DNA from: Agrobacterium vitis
GTDB lineage: Bacteria; Pseudomonadota; Alphaproteobacteria; Rhizobiales; Rhizobiaceae
Assembly: GCF_037039395.1 (NCBI RefSeq)
Contig: NZ_CP146244.1
Span: forward strand, 930,001-994,000
Direction: 5' to 3'
Length of the DNA stretch: 64,000 bases
Shown: piece after piece, positions 10,011-20,292 of the stretch
Numbering within the stretch: position 1 is the first letter of the stretch
How the letters are laid out: each line of letters begins with the position of its first letter
Made by a program: the position numbers and the translations under genes
Notes under the pieces: model-generated
The model's input: only the letters and a program-made list of their open reading frames with translations
Databases searched by the model: none
Told to the model about the DNA's origin: nothing

Positions 10011-11591
10011 ATGACAATCAATGCACGATTTGAAGACGCCTCCGCAACGCCCGATATTGTCTGGGATACCCCGTCAATCCGTCGGCAATTGCAGAACCTG
10101 GACCAGCCCGGCTCGGTGGTCAGCGATGGCACCCGGCTTGGGGTGACCTCGGAACTGGAGCCGTTGGAAGCCGGTTTCAAAGTGGTCTGCCGCTATCCCG
10201 CCCTGACGCCGGGTGCGCTGGGGGACCCGGATTTCCTGGCGCGCTACAATCTGCGCTTCCCCTATATGGCAGGCGCGATGGCCAATGGCATCGCCTCGCC
10301 GGATCTGGTTATTGCGCTGGCACACCAGGGCTTTCTGGCAAGCTATGGCGCAGGCGGTGTTCGGCTGGAGCAGGTCGATCAGGCACTGGCCAAGATTACC
10401 TCGGCGCTCCAGGGTGCGCCGTTTTCAGTCAATCTCATCCATAGCCCCAGCGAACCGGCCATGGAAAACGGCCTGATCGATATTCTGCTGCGCTATGGTG
10501 TCACCATTGTCGAAGCCTCCGCTTTCATGGGGTTGACGCCTGCACTGGTGCGTTACCGGGCGCTTGGCCTGCGCCGCCGGGAGGATGGCGGCATCGATAT
10601 CCGCCATCGGCTGATCGCCAAGGTTTCTCGCTCGGAAGTGGCCTCGGTCTTCATGGAGCCAGCGCCGGAAAACATCTTGAAAAAGCTGCTGGCCCAAGGT
10701 GCGCTCAGCGAGGAACAGGCCGCATTGGCTGCCCAGGTGCCGATTGCCGACGACATTACGGCTGAAGCCGATTCCGGTGGGCATACCGACCGCAGACCGC
10801 TGGTCGTGCTGCTGCCGATCCTGCTGCGGCAGGCGCAGAAAGTGGCCGAGAAAAACGGGTATGCCAAGCCGATCCGCATCGGTGTCGGCGGCGGGCTTGG
10901 CTCGCCCAAGGCAATTGCCGCCGCCTTTGCGACGGGTGCCGCCTATGTGGTGACCGGTTCGGTCAATCAGGCATGTCAGGAATCCGGCTCATCGCCTTCG
11001 GTGCGCGCCCTTCTGGCCAAATGCGGCTTTGCCGATACCACCATGGCGCCCGCCGCCGACATGTTCGAGCTGGGCGTGGAGTTGCAGGTCTTGAAGCGTG
11101 GCACGCTGTTCGCCAGCCGCGCCAAGATGCTCTACGATCTCTATCGCCGCTATGACAGTCTGGATGCCCTGCCGGAACCGGTGGTGCAGGAGCTGGAGCA
11201 GAAGCTGTTCAAGCAAAGCCTTGCCGATGTCTGGCGGATGACGGCGGATTATTTTGTCGGCCGCGACCCCAAACAGGTCACGGAGGCGGAAGCCGATCCG
11301 AAACGCAAGATGGCACTGGTGTTTCGCGCCTATCTCGGCAAGGCATCTCATTGGGCCAATGCCGGGGAAGAGGGACGTCAGATCGACTATCAGATCTGGA
11401 GCGGCCCGGCGATTGGTGACTTCAATGAATGGACGGCGGGCACCTATCTGGAACAGCCGGAGGGACGCCGCGTGGTGGATGTCGCCACCCATCTGTTGCA
11501 GGGCGCGGCCTTTGAGACGCGGCTGCATTGGCTGGCCATGGCGGGTGTCCGTTTCCCCCATCCGATGTCCTATGAGATTGCGCCGCTATGA
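10011..11591 (+). CDS. pfaD: PfaD-like FMN-dependent enoyl reductase
   Basis: A 526-residue protein of the PfaD/2-nitropropane dioxygenase-like TIM-barrel family, which supplies the trans-acting enoyl reductase of PUFA-type synthases. Visible family traits are the N-terminal extension, AGAMANGIASPDLVIALA, the ASYGAGG loop, GGGLGSPKAIAAAFATGAAYVVTGS (the FMN phosphate-binding region) and the C-terminal helical region with FNEWT. Length fits the usual 530-550. It follows the KS-CLF-AT-DH protein by 15 bases, and its stop overlaps the next start (ATGA at 11588). Role: NAD(P)H- and FMN-dependent reduction of the enoyl-ACP intermediate in chosen cycles. Family assignment is strong; whether reduction is full or selective is unknown. 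Confidence 0.9.
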   Translation: MTINARFEDASATPDIVWDTPSIRRQLQNLDQPGSVVSDGTRLGVTSELEPLEAGFKVVCRYPALTPGALGDPDFLARYNLRFPYMAGAMANGIASPDLVIALAHQGFLASYGAGGVRLEQVDQALAKITSALQGAPFSVNLIHSPSEPAMENGLIDILLRYGVTIVEASAFMGLTPALVRYRALGLRRREDGGIDIRHRLIAKVSRSEVASVFMEPAPENILKKLLAQGALSEEQAALAAQVPIADDITAEADSGGHTDRRPLVVLLPILLRQAQKVAEKNGYAKPIRIGVGGGLGSPKAIAAAFATGAAYVVTGSVNQACQESGSSPSVRALLAKCGFADTTMAPAADMFELGVELQVLKRGTLFASRAKMLYDLYRRYDSLDALPEPVVQELEQKLFKQSLADVWRMTADYFVGRDPKQVTEAEADPKRKMALVFRAYLGKASHWANAGEEGRQIDYQIWSGPAIGDFNEWTAGTYLEQPEGRRVVDVATHLLQGAAFETRLHWLAMAGVRFPHPMSYEIAPL

Positions 11592-13276
11592 CAACATCTG
11601 CCTCCTATCTTAACCGGTTGCGGGTGCTGTTGGGCGATCCGCTTGAAGACGAACACCCCTTTTCCTTCGCCACTGCCGTGAAAGCCGATCTTGACGGCGA
11701 TAGTCTCGACCTCCAGGCCAAGGCTCTGATCGAATCCGGTTTTATCCGGCAGATTATTCCCGCCCATTGGAATACGGGCGGGGAATTGGTGGATCTGGAA
11801 GCGGTGCTTGAAATGGCGCGCCTTCTGGCGGGTCGTAATCCATCGCTCATGCCCCGGCTGATGTATTCCATCGGAGCAATCACGGTGCTCGATCTGGCTG
11901 GCACCGAGGCGCAGCGCAAGACCCTGTCGGACTGGCTGCTTGCGGGCCACAGCGTTGCCCTTGCCGTCAACGAACCCGGAATTCGCAGCGATCTGATCAA
12001 CAACCAGACGAAGGCGGAACGTCAGGGTGACTGGTATGTGATCAATGGCCGCAAATGGCTGGTTGGTCAGGCCGAAAAGGCGCGAGCCTTGATGGTCATG
12101 GCCAAGACGGGTGCAGGCGGACCGGCGGCCTTCTCGCTGTTTCTGATCGACCGGCAACCGCAATGGGAATCCACTCTGCCACATCCGCGCGCAGAACTGT
12201 CCGGCATGCGAGGCATCGATGTCGCCGATGTCGATATCGACGTGGCCTGCGTCAATGCAGCTAACCGGGTGGGTGGCGAAGGCGAAGGCATCGAACTGGT
12301 GTTTCGCGCCGAATCCGTCATCAAGCTTCTGTCGATCGGTGCCATGCTCGGCCCCTGCGAGAGCGCCTTGAGGCTCACCTATGGGGAGATAGCCAAACAG
12401 GCCAATGGCGGCCATCCGCACCAGCATTTCCTGCTGGCCGGTGCCTATGCCGATTACCGGATCATGGACAGCGTTGCCAAGGCTGCGGCCCGCTTCGCGT
12501 CTTTCCGCCCTCAGCATTTTCCCGTGGCGGCGGCGGTTGCCAAGCAGATCGCCCAGGAATTCAGCAGCCGGATTTTCACCAGCCTGATGGCAGCATTGGG
12601 TGCCCGGTCCGTCCTGGCGGAGGAGCCAGTCTCGGCGATCCTTCAGAAATTGCGGCGCGACGGTGAAGTGGCGCAATATATGGATATCAATCCGCAGGTT
12701 AACCTCGGCATGCTGGCCAATCAATTGCCCAGTCTGGCCAAGCGCCGCGCCAAACTGGAACCTGGTCTTGCCGATGCGCTGTTTTCGCAATTGCAGGCGG
12801 AATTGTCACCGTCTTCGCCTTGCCCAGCCATGGTGCTTGCCAAGGTGCCGATGCTGAACAGGGCTGGCGAGCCGTTGACGGATCTGTTGCCCGGCCTTGC
12901 TGATCGCTTTGCCAAGGCGGCATCCGAGCAAGATCGTGCGGTGGTGGACGCGCTCCATGAGGCAGAAGCACGCTTTGCCAGCCTGGAAGAGGGCATGGCT
13001 GAACTGCTGGCCCTGCGCCAGGGCGAAAGGCCGGAAGCCGTCAATGCCGGGGCGCAATTTGCACGGCTCTATGCCGTGTCCTGTTGCGCGCTGTCGGCAC
13101 TGGCTGAGGGCGGGGATGCGCTTCTACCCTTCATGTTGCAACGCCTGTTGGCCGGTGATCGCTATGCCTTCAGCGGAGAAGATCAGTTCTACCAGGCGGC
13201 CTGGCATAGTCTCGCTGACGCTATGGGGGCCGGTGAAGAGGTTTACGACGATGAAAGACGGCACGCTGCGGTTTAG
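11588..13276 (+). CDS. Acyl-CoA dehydrogenase-like flavoprotein (first of two)
   Basis: A 562-residue acyl-CoA dehydrogenase-like protein, longer than the typical 380-residue form and closer to two-part long-chain types. Visible traits are the flavin-binding region ALAVNEPGIRSDL followed by WYVINGRKWLVGQAEKA, where the acyl-CoA dehydrogenase beta-domain is expected, and a helical C-terminal half. No standard catalytic-base signature could be picked out by eye. Translational coupling to pfaD (4-base overlap) ties it to the lipid synthase, so it probably acts on an acyl-ACP or acyl-CoA product, for example by adding a double bond. That role is inferred from position. Ordinary fatty acid beta-oxidation is the alternative, but less likely in this context. 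Confidence 0.8.
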   Translation: MTTSASYLNRLRVLLGDPLEDEHPFSFATAVKADLDGDSLDLQAKALIESGFIRQIIPAHWNTGGELVDLEAVLEMARLLAGRNPSLMPRLMYSIGAITVLDLAGTEAQRKTLSDWLLAGHSVALAVNEPGIRSDLINNQTKAERQGDWYVINGRKWLVGQAEKARALMVMAKTGAGGPAAFSLFLIDRQPQWESTLPHPRAELSGMRGIDVADVDIDVACVNAANRVGGEGEGIELVFRAESVIKLLSIGAMLGPCESALRLTYGEIAKQANGGHPHQHFLLAGAYADYRIMDSVAKAAARFASFRPQHFPVAAAVAKQIAQEFSSRIFTSLMAALGARSVLAEEPVSAILQKLRRDGEVAQYMDINPQVNLGMLANQLPSLAKRRAKLEPGLADALFSQLQAELSPSSPCPAMVLAKVPMLNRAGEPLTDLLPGLADRFAKAASEQDRAVVDALHEAEARFASLEEGMAELLALRQGERPEAVNAGAQFARLYAVSCCALSALAEGGDALLPFMLQRLLAGDRYAFSGEDQFYQAAWHSLADAMGAGEEVYDDERRHAAV

Positions 13277-13353
13277 CAGCGGTCGATGATTTTTCTAGTT
13301 TTTTCAGGTGGCTTCCACAGGGCCATGCAAGACATTTTGATCAGGAGTTTCAG

Positions 13354-15165
13354 ATGCTATTTCCCGAGGTAAAGAAAAAAGGGTCTGCCGAGGTCCTGGC
13401 GACATTACGGCAGCTGGATCTGGCCATGGGCGATCCGTGGGATACGGCAGCACCGGCCTCTTTCGCGCAGATCATGGCCGATGACGAAGCGGAGCGGTTT
13501 CCCGCCCGGCCCTATGATGCGCTGGTGGGCGAAAGCATCAGCCAATGGCTGGTGCCGGAAGGTGCTGGCGGCATGATGTTTTCCTATCCGGAATCCCTGC
13601 AAATGTACCGGGCCATTGCCCGCCGCGATATGACGCTGGCAACCATCGCCATCCTGCCCTTCATCGGCTATCTGGCGATTGTCACCTGCGGTACGGAAGA
13701 GCAGATCCGGGAATATGGACGCTTCGTGGCCTCCGGTGGCTCGATTTCCTGGGGGTTGAGCGAAGGCCGCCATGGCAGCGACCTTCTGACCAACGAGACC
13801 ACGGCAATCAAGGATGGTGAGTTCTACCGCGTCAATGGCGAGAAATGGCCGATTGGTTTTGCCGACCGGGCCGGTGCGATGATCGTTCACGCCCGCACCG
13901 ACGAGGCAATTTCGCCGGTTTCCCACACCATGCTGATCGTTGACCGCAGCCATCTTGAACGCAAGAACTACCGGGTTCTGCCCAATGAGCGTCTTTACGG
14001 CGTGCGCGGCCTGCCGCTGGGTGGGGTGCGCTACGAAGATGCCAAGGTACCGGTTGGACAGGTGCTGGGCCGCGAAGGCGCAGGGCTGGAAGTGTCGCTG
14101 AAAAGCCAGCAATCCCTGCGACTTGGCGTGGCCGCCATGTGCCTCGGCGCTGTCGATACCGGCTTGCGGCTGGCCTATGGCTTTGCTGCCAATCGAAGCC
14201 TCTATGGCAACCAGAAAGTGATCGAATTGCCGGTCAGCCGTCGCCAGATCGCCGATGCCTATGCCGATCTGATGATTTCGGAAATCATGGTCGCTTCCGC
14301 CACCCGGCTGGTGCATTGCCTGCCCCGCCAGCTTTTCCTCTATTCCTCGATTTCCAAATATCTGGTGCCGAAGCGGCTGGAGCAATCGCTGCAAAGCCTG
14401 GCAACCGTGATCGGCGCCCGCTTCTACATGCGTGATGGTTTCGGCCACGGGGTCTTTCAGAAATTGCTGCGTGATATCGGCATGACCGGTTTTGTCGATG
14501 GCAATAGCTATGTGAACATGCGCGTCGTCGGCAGCCAGATGGAGCTGGCGCTTGGCAAGGCGCTGGCCGCTCGTGAACAGCCGTTCGATGCAGCGCGCCG
14601 GGCGCTGCTGGACGATATCTACGATATCCGCCGTCCGATTGGGCCGCCGCGCTGGAGCAAGCTTGGCCTGTCCGGCAATGGCGATGATATCAGTCTGGCA
14701 GGCCTTCCCGATGCATTGCGCGAGTTGAAGCCGCTGGTGTCGGAGAGCGAATATGCGCTGGCATTGAGCGTGTTGGATGAGGTCGTCAAACTGGATCAGG
14801 CCCGGCGCGACGCCCAGGCGAGACTTGGTCGCGGGTTTTCCAACAGCGCCAATTTCTATGCATTGACGGACCGTTATTGCAGCCTGAATGCTGCCGCCTG
14901 CTGCATCCAATTTGCCGTGGCCAATGCCGGTGGCATGCCTGCTTCCCTACCGGACGGATCGGGCTGGCTTGGCTATTGCCTGAAGCGGATCATGCACTGG
15001 ATGTACCCGACCGAATTCCTGCCGGAGCCGGAAGACGTGTCGGGCCTGATCGAGGTGATCGGTGATCTCTATCAGTCCAACCGGGCCTTCTCAGTCTTCC
15101 CCTTCGAATATGCGGGAAGCCGTGAAAGCATGGAACAGGGCGGCAAGCTGCTGACCAATAGTTGA
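13354..15165 (+). CDS. Acyl-CoA dehydrogenase-like flavoprotein (second of two)
   Basis: A 603-residue acyl-CoA dehydrogenase-like protein, last gene of the synthase operon, 77 bases after the previous stop, with a CAGGAG ribosome site before the ATG. The beta-domain motif GLSEGRHGSDLLTNET followed by FYRVNGEKWPIGFADRAG is clear. A C-terminal helical region (QSLRLGVAAMCLGAVDTGLRLAYGFA) and a further extension of about 200 residues follow. It is a distant paralogue of the preceding gene rather than a copy. Two such proteins next to a Pfa-like synthase suggest a heterodimeric or sequential desaturase/dehydrogenase pair; this is inference. Its end faces the minus-strand amidase gene across a 47-base gap that holds a hairpin. 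Confidence 0.85.
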   Translation: MLFPEVKKKGSAEVLATLRQLDLAMGDPWDTAAPASFAQIMADDEAERFPARPYDALVGESISQWLVPEGAGGMMFSYPESLQMYRAIARRDMTLATIAILPFIGYLAIVTCGTEEQIREYGRFVASGGSISWGLSEGRHGSDLLTNETTAIKDGEFYRVNGEKWPIGFADRAGAMIVHARTDEAISPVSHTMLIVDRSHLERKNYRVLPNERLYGVRGLPLGGVRYEDAKVPVGQVLGREGAGLEVSLKSQQSLRLGVAAMCLGAVDTGLRLAYGFAANRSLYGNQKVIELPVSRRQIADAYADLMISEIMVASATRLVHCLPRQLFLYSSISKYLVPKRLEQSLQSLATVIGARFYMRDGFGHGVFQKLLRDIGMTGFVDGNSYVNMRVVGSQMELALGKALAAREQPFDAARRALLDDIYDIRRPIGPPRWSKLGLSGNGDDISLAGLPDALRELKPLVSESEYALALSVLDEVVKLDQARRDAQARLGRGFSNSANFYALTDRYCSLNAAACCIQFAVANAGGMPASLPDGSGWLGYCLKRIMHWMYPTEFLPEPEDVSGLIEVIGDLYQSNRAFSVFPFEYAGSRESMEQGGKLLTNS

Positions 15166-15178
15166 TACGCGAAGACAT

Positions 15179-15207
15179 TGATGAAGGCTACGTTGCGGCC
15201 TTCATCA
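15179..15207. terminator. Hairpin between convergent operons (candidate bidirectional terminator)
   Basis: A 10-bp perfect stem (TGATGAAGGC / GCCTTCATCA) around a 9-base loop lies between the stop at 15165 and the minus-strand stop at 15213. There is no T-run, so it is either a weak or Rho-assisted terminator or an RNA 3' end protector. Confidence 0.5.
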
Positions 15208-15212
15208 TGCCA

Positions 15213-16157
15213 TCAGGCAAAAACGATCCGGGGGAAATAAAAGCTCACCACCCAGTTCGGCATATCGACCACTTCGCTGATCCTGAGATCGCCGCAGACC
15301 GAGCAAAGCATATAGGCATCGACCGGGGCCATGCCGTGTTCGGCGGACAGAAGATCGACCATCCGCATCACCGCCTCGCGGGCGCCGGTCATCAGGTCAG
15401 GGCCGATGCCGGTTGTCACCTCATAGCCCGCGCCGTCCAGATGCCGGGTGACGGGTTCTGTCACGGTGAAGCGCGGGCTTTGCAGCGCCATGCCCTTCAC
15501 CAGTTCCAGTGTCAGTTCCACATCCATCCGGCTTTCGATGGCGGTGCCGCACACTTCCCCATCGCCTTGCGCAGCATGGGTGTCACCGACCGAAAACAAT
15601 CCGCCCTCGACCTCGACCGGCAGATAAAGCGTCACGCCCGCTGAGAGATCGCGGATATCGAGGTTGCCGCCAACCCTGCGCGGTGGCACGACTGAGTGCG
15701 GACCGGGGTCGGCTGGCGCAAGCCCGATGGTTCCGGCGAAGGGTTTCAGCGGCACCTTGCCGCCAGGGCCGTAAAGGGCAGGGGTCATGGAATTGGCATC
15801 GTAGTGCCAGACATGCAGGGCCGGGTCCTTGAACTGATCGGCGAGCAGGCCGAAGCCCGGAATATTGGCGGTCCAGCCGAGACCGGAGGGATGAAACTTG
15901 CGGATGGAGACCTTGACCACATCGCCAGGCATGGCGCCCTCGATATAAACCGGGCCGGAAACCGGGTTGATCCCGGCAAAATCCAAGGTCGCAAGGCTCG
16001 CAGGCGTTGCATTGGCGCCGAGCTGGCCGCCGGAGGCATCCATGCATTCAAACAGGATTGTTTCGCCGGGTTTTGCAACCAGTGCCGGTTTGAAATCCTT
16101 GTCCCAGCCGAAGTGATGCTGGGCGCGGTGGATGGTGTGGGTGCAGGCGATGCACAT
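15213..16157 (-). CDS. Acetamidase/formamidase family amidohydrolase
   Basis: A 314-residue member of the FmdA/AmdA family, which hydrolyses formamide, acetamide or related short amides to ammonia and acid in the cytoplasm. Diagnostic stretches are HHFGWD near the N-terminus, GPVYIEGAMPGDVV, the GTIGLAPA region and FSVGDTHAAQGDGEVCGTAIE, which holds the conserved metal/active-site region. The ATG at 16157 is preferred over an in-frame TTG at 16178 because AGGGAG sits just before it. It is the last gene of a nine-gene minus-strand operon headed by amiC-amiR-like regulators, so its substrate is probably the amide sensed by the AmiC protein or a product of the imported compound. Exact substrate unknown. 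Confidence 0.88.
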   Translation of the reverse strand: MCIACTHTIHRAQHHFGWDKDFKPALVAKPGETILFECMDASGGQLGANATPASLATLDFAGINPVSGPVYIEGAMPGDVVKVSIRKFHPSGLGWTANIPGFGLLADQFKDPALHVWHYDANSMTPALYGPGGKVPLKPFAGTIGLAPADPGPHSVVPPRRVGGNLDIRDLSAGVTLYLPVEVEGGLFSVGDTHAAQGDGEVCGTAIESRMDVELTLELVKGMALQSPRFTVTEPVTRHLDGAGYEVTTGIGPDLMTGAREAVMRMVDLLSAEHGMAPVDAYMLCSVCGDLRISEVVDMPNWVVSFYFPRIVFA

Positions 16158-16174
16158 GGCGGGCTCCCTTTTCT

Positions 16175-17161
16175 TCAATCCAGCGGAAAATGACAGGCGA
16201 CCTTGCGCTCTGCCGAGACAGGCGTCAGCGGTGGCCGCAGGTCGCGGCAGATATCCTTTGCATAAGGACAGCGGGTGGAAAACTTGCAGCCGCTCGGCGG
16301 ATTGAGAGGGCTGGGAATTTCGCCCGACAGCAGGATGCGTTCGCGCTTGTCGCGCTTATGCGGCTGCGGAATGGCCGACAGCAGCGCCTGTGTGTAGGGG
16401 TGGCTGGGGTTGGCATAGAGCGCATCCGTTTCACCGATCTCGACAATGGAGCCGAGATACATCACCGCCACCCGTGTTGAGACCTGCCGCACCACGGCCA
16501 GATCATGGGCAATGAACACATAGGTGAGGTCGAGTTTTTCGCGCAACTCGCTGAACAGGTTGACGATCTGCGCCTGCACCGACACATCAAGCGCCGAGAC
16601 CGGCTCGTCGGCGACAATCATCTTCGGCTCGACCGCCAAGGCCCGGGCGATGCCGATCCGCTGGCGCTGGCCGCCGGAAAACTCATGCGGATAACGATCC
16701 AGATATTCGCGCCGGAGCCCGACGAGATCCATCAGCTCGGCCAGCCGGTCCTCGATAGCGCCACCCGCGCGGATCTTGTGAACCTTCAGCACTTCGCCCA
16801 GCACATCGCGCACCTTGCGGCGCGGATTGAGCGAGGCGGAGGGGTCCTGGAAGATCATCTGCATCTTGCGCCGCACCAATTTCAGTGCCTTGCCGTCCAC
16901 CCTGGTAATGTCCTGCCCGTCGAAGGTCAGCGATCCGCCGCTGACATCATAGAGGCGTGTCAGACAGCGTCCGAGCGTCGATTTTCCGGAGCCGGATTCG
17001 CCTACAAGCCCCAGCGTTTCGGTCGGATAAACGTCGAGGCTGATGCCTTCGACGGCGCGCAGCAGTTTGCCGGAGCCGGGCCGCATGGTCTTGCCGACAG
17101 TGAAACTCTTGGTGAGATCCTGTGTCGAGAGCAGGGGCGTGGGGTGGGATGTCTCGCTCAT
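16175..17161 (-). CDS. Peptide/amide ABC importer ATPase (DppF-type)
   Basis: A 328-residue ATP-binding subunit of the dipeptide/oligopeptide importer class. Walker A is GESGSGKST; the signature FSGGQRQRIGIARAL and Walker B MIVADEPVSALD are intact; the C-terminal oligo_HPY region holds a Cys cluster (CKFSTRCPYAKDIC) typical of DppF/OppF. The start overlaps the preceding ATPase stop (ATGA), and the next gene starts 17 bases after its stop. It energises uptake through the permeases at 18198-20233, using the binding protein at 20365-22062. The substrate is inferred to be an amide or small peptide amide because of the AmiC/AmiR-like regulators and two amide hydrolases in the operon. Confidence 0.92.
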   Translation of the reverse strand: MSETSHPTPLLSTQDLTKSFTVGKTMRPGSGKLLRAVEGISLDVYPTETLGLVGESGSGKSTLGRCLTRLYDVSGGSLTFDGQDITRVDGKALKLVRRKMQMIFQDPSASLNPRRKVRDVLGEVLKVHKIRAGGAIEDRLAELMDLVGLRREYLDRYPHEFSGGQRQRIGIARALAVEPKMIVADEPVSALDVSVQAQIVNLFSELREKLDLTYVFIAHDLAVVRQVSTRVAVMYLGSIVEIGETDALYANPSHPYTQALLSAIPQPHKRDKRERILLSGEIPSPLNPPSGCKFSTRCPYAKDICRDLRPPLTPVSAERKVACHFPLD

Positions 17162-18195
17162 GCCAGGGTCTCCAGCGGCAGGATGTCTTGGCGAAGGGCC
17201 TCACGTTCCGGCCCGTCCAGCACGCAGAGCGCCGATTGCTCTCCCATGCGCCGCAACGGCGGATGTGCTGCGCAGCCCTCCCGTGCAAACATACATCGCG
17301 GTGCAAATCCACAGCCCTCCGTCAGGCTGTCTGGAGTGGGCGGCATGCCGGGAATGGATTTCAGCCGCTTCAGGCGTGGCCCGGTCAAAGGCGGGATCGA
17401 GGCCATCAGGCCCCAGCTATAGGGATGCATAGGTGTCGAGAAGATTTGGTCGGTCGTGCCGCGTTCAACGATGCGGCCCGCATACATCACCGCCACCCGG
17501 TCGGCGACTTCAGCGACCACGCCCATGTCATGGGTAATGAGAATGATCGCCGAGCCGAAATCCTTGCGCAATCGGATCAACAAGTCGAGCACCTGCGCCT
17601 GGACAGTCACATCCAGCGCTGTCGTTGGCTCGTCGGCCACCAGCAGCGCCGGGCTACAGGACAGCGCCATGGCGATGACGACGCGCTGGCGCATACCGCC
17701 GGACAGTTGATGCGGATAGCGGTCCACGGCCTCGCCCGGATTGGACAGACCCACTTCGCCCAAAAGCTCGATGGCCCGCAGCCGAGCCGCCCGTGCCGAG
17801 ATCGGCTCATGGGCGCGGATCTGTTCGGCGATCTGCCAGCCCACTGATTTCACCGGGTTCAGCGCCGTCATCGGGTCCTGGGAAATCAGGCCGATCTGCT
17901 TGCCGCGAATGCGCCGCATCTGGCTTGCCGACATCTCCAGTATGCGCTGGCCGCGAAAGGTGACGATGCCGTCCACCCGCGTGGTTTTGCGGTCATGCAG
18001 GCCGAGCAGCGACAACAGCGTCACGGATTTGCCGGAGCCGGATTCGCCGACGACAGACAGGATTTCGCCTTCGCGCACGCCGAAGGACACATCGCGCACC
18101 GCCCGCACATAGCCGCGATCGGTGGCGAAGGAGACGCTGAGGCCGTTGACATCCAGCAGCAGGGGCCGGTCTTTAATGGTGTCGTTCTGGTTCAT
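17158..18195 (-). CDS. Peptide/amide ABC importer ATPase (DppD-type)
   Basis: A 345-residue partner ATPase. Walker A is GESGSGKSV, signature LSGGMRQRVVIAMAL, Walker B LLVADEPTTALD, followed by the H-loop region LITHDMGVVAEVADRV. It has a DppD-like C-terminus with a Cys motif (CGFAPRCMFAREGC). It starts 2 bases after the upstream permease stop and overlaps the DppF-type gene by 4 bases, so the two ATPases are translated together as a heterodimer. Confidence 0.92.
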   Translation of the reverse strand: MNQNDTIKDRPLLLDVNGLSVSFATDRGYVRAVRDVSFGVREGEILSVVGESGSGKSVTLLSLLGLHDRKTTRVDGIVTFRGQRILEMSASQMRRIRGKQIGLISQDPMTALNPVKSVGWQIAEQIRAHEPISARAARLRAIELLGEVGLSNPGEAVDRYPHQLSGGMRQRVVIAMALSCSPALLVADEPTTALDVTVQAQVLDLLIRLRKDFGSAIILITHDMGVVAEVADRVAVMYAGRIVERGTTDQIFSTPMHPYSWGLMASIPPLTGPRLKRLKSIPGMPPTPDSLTEGCGFAPRCMFAREGCAAHPPLRRMGEQSALCVLDGPEREALRQDILPLETLA

Positions 18196-18197
18196 TT

Positions 18198-19169
<972 letters not shown>

Positions 19170-19180
19170 CGGGCGGCTCC

Positions 19181-20233
19181 TCAAATCACTTTGGTGCGCG
19201 GGTCGAGCGCATCGCGCACGCTGTCACCCAGCACGTTGAGCGCCAGCACGCAGAGCACGATGGCAATGCCCGGCGCCAGGGCCACCAGCGGGCGGGTGTA
19301 AAGCAGGCCCTGGCCATCCTGGATGATCGTGCCCCAACTGGCATCCGGGGCCTGTACGCCGATGGAGAGGAAGGACAGCGAGGATTCGGTGATGATGTTC
19401 AGCGCCATCATCAGCGGAATGAACACGATCAGCGTGGTCGAGACATTCGGCAAGATGTCCTTGATCAGGATACGCCATTTGGGAATGCCAAGGCCGATGG
19501 CGGCCAGCACGAATTCGCTGTTTTTGAGCGAAAGCACCCGACCGCGCACCGGACGCGCCACGTAAGGCACGTAGATAATGCCGATAATGCCGATCGGCAG
19601 CAGCAGGCTGCTGGAATTGATCTCGATGGGACCGATGGTAATGCCCTGCGAAATCAGCACGATGGACAGCGAAATGGCCAGAAGATAGACCGGGAATGCC
19701 CAGAGAATGTCGAGAATGCGCGAGAGCACCATATCGGTGACACCGCCAAAGAAGCCAGCCGAAATCCCGACGATTGCGGCCAGCACCAGACAGATCAAGG
19801 TTGATGATGCGGATATCAGCAGCGAATTGCGTCCGCCATAGAGCAGGCGGGCAGCAACATCGCGGCCCTGGCTGTCGGCGCCAAGGAAGTATGGGCCTTT
19901 GAGGGTCGGTCCTATCGGGGTAACGCCAAGGCCAAGGCCTTCGGTCGACGCCTGCATGACCTTCACCCGCTGACCGTCGATCGTCACCCGGCCGCTGAGA
20001 TTGGAGCGGAAGGGGTCGGTGCCCGATACCATCGAGGCATAGAGCGGGGCGGCGAGGCTGGAGGCGATGATGAGCAGCAGCACGAAAGCCGCCGCAATGG
20101 CCGATTTATCCCTGCGAAGCAAACGCCAGGCACGGTGCCACGGGCTGGCGCCACCCGCTTTTCTGGGGGCCTGCGGGTCAGGCTCTCGATTGGATTGGGC
20201 ATGGTTGGCCATGCCTTCCGACACATCGTTCAT
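19181..20233 (-). CDS. Peptide/amide ABC importer permease (DppC-type)
   Basis: A 350-residue permease with the long N-terminal cytoplasmic arm of DppC/OppC proteins (WRLLRRDKSAIAAAFVLLLIIASSLAAPLY), then the family signature FLGADSQGRDVAARLLYGGRNSL and five or six membrane segments. The extracytoplasmic insert after the first helix is longer than usual (about 60 residues). Pairs with the DppB-type permease 11 bases downstream. A GC-rich palindrome separates it from the binding-protein gene. Confidence 0.9.
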   Translation of the reverse strand: MNDVSEGMANHAQSNREPDPQAPRKAGGASPWHRAWRLLRRDKSAIAAAFVLLLIIASSLAAPLYASMVSGTDPFRSNLSGRVTIDGQRVKVMQASTEGLGLGVTPIGPTLKGPYFLGADSQGRDVAARLLYGGRNSLLISASSTLICLVLAAIVGISAGFFGGVTDMVLSRILDILWAFPVYLLAISLSIVLISQGITIGPIEINSSSLLLPIGIIGIIYVPYVARPVRGRVLSLKNSEFVLAAIGLGIPKWRILIKDILPNVSTTLIVFIPLMMALNIITESSLSFLSIGVQAPDASWGTIIQDGQGLLYTRPLVALAPGIAIVLCVLALNVLGDSVRDALDPRTKVI

Positions 20234-20292
20234 CTGCGCTTCTCTTCAAGCTCGGTCATGGAGGGGGGATGGAGAGGGGCGTTGGGAAGAAA

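Noticed and set aside
11570..12790. A 406-codon minus-strand frame opposite the first acyl-CoA dehydrogenase gene
   Set aside because: Antisense to a clear acyl-CoA dehydrogenase-like gene; no motif or promoter context.
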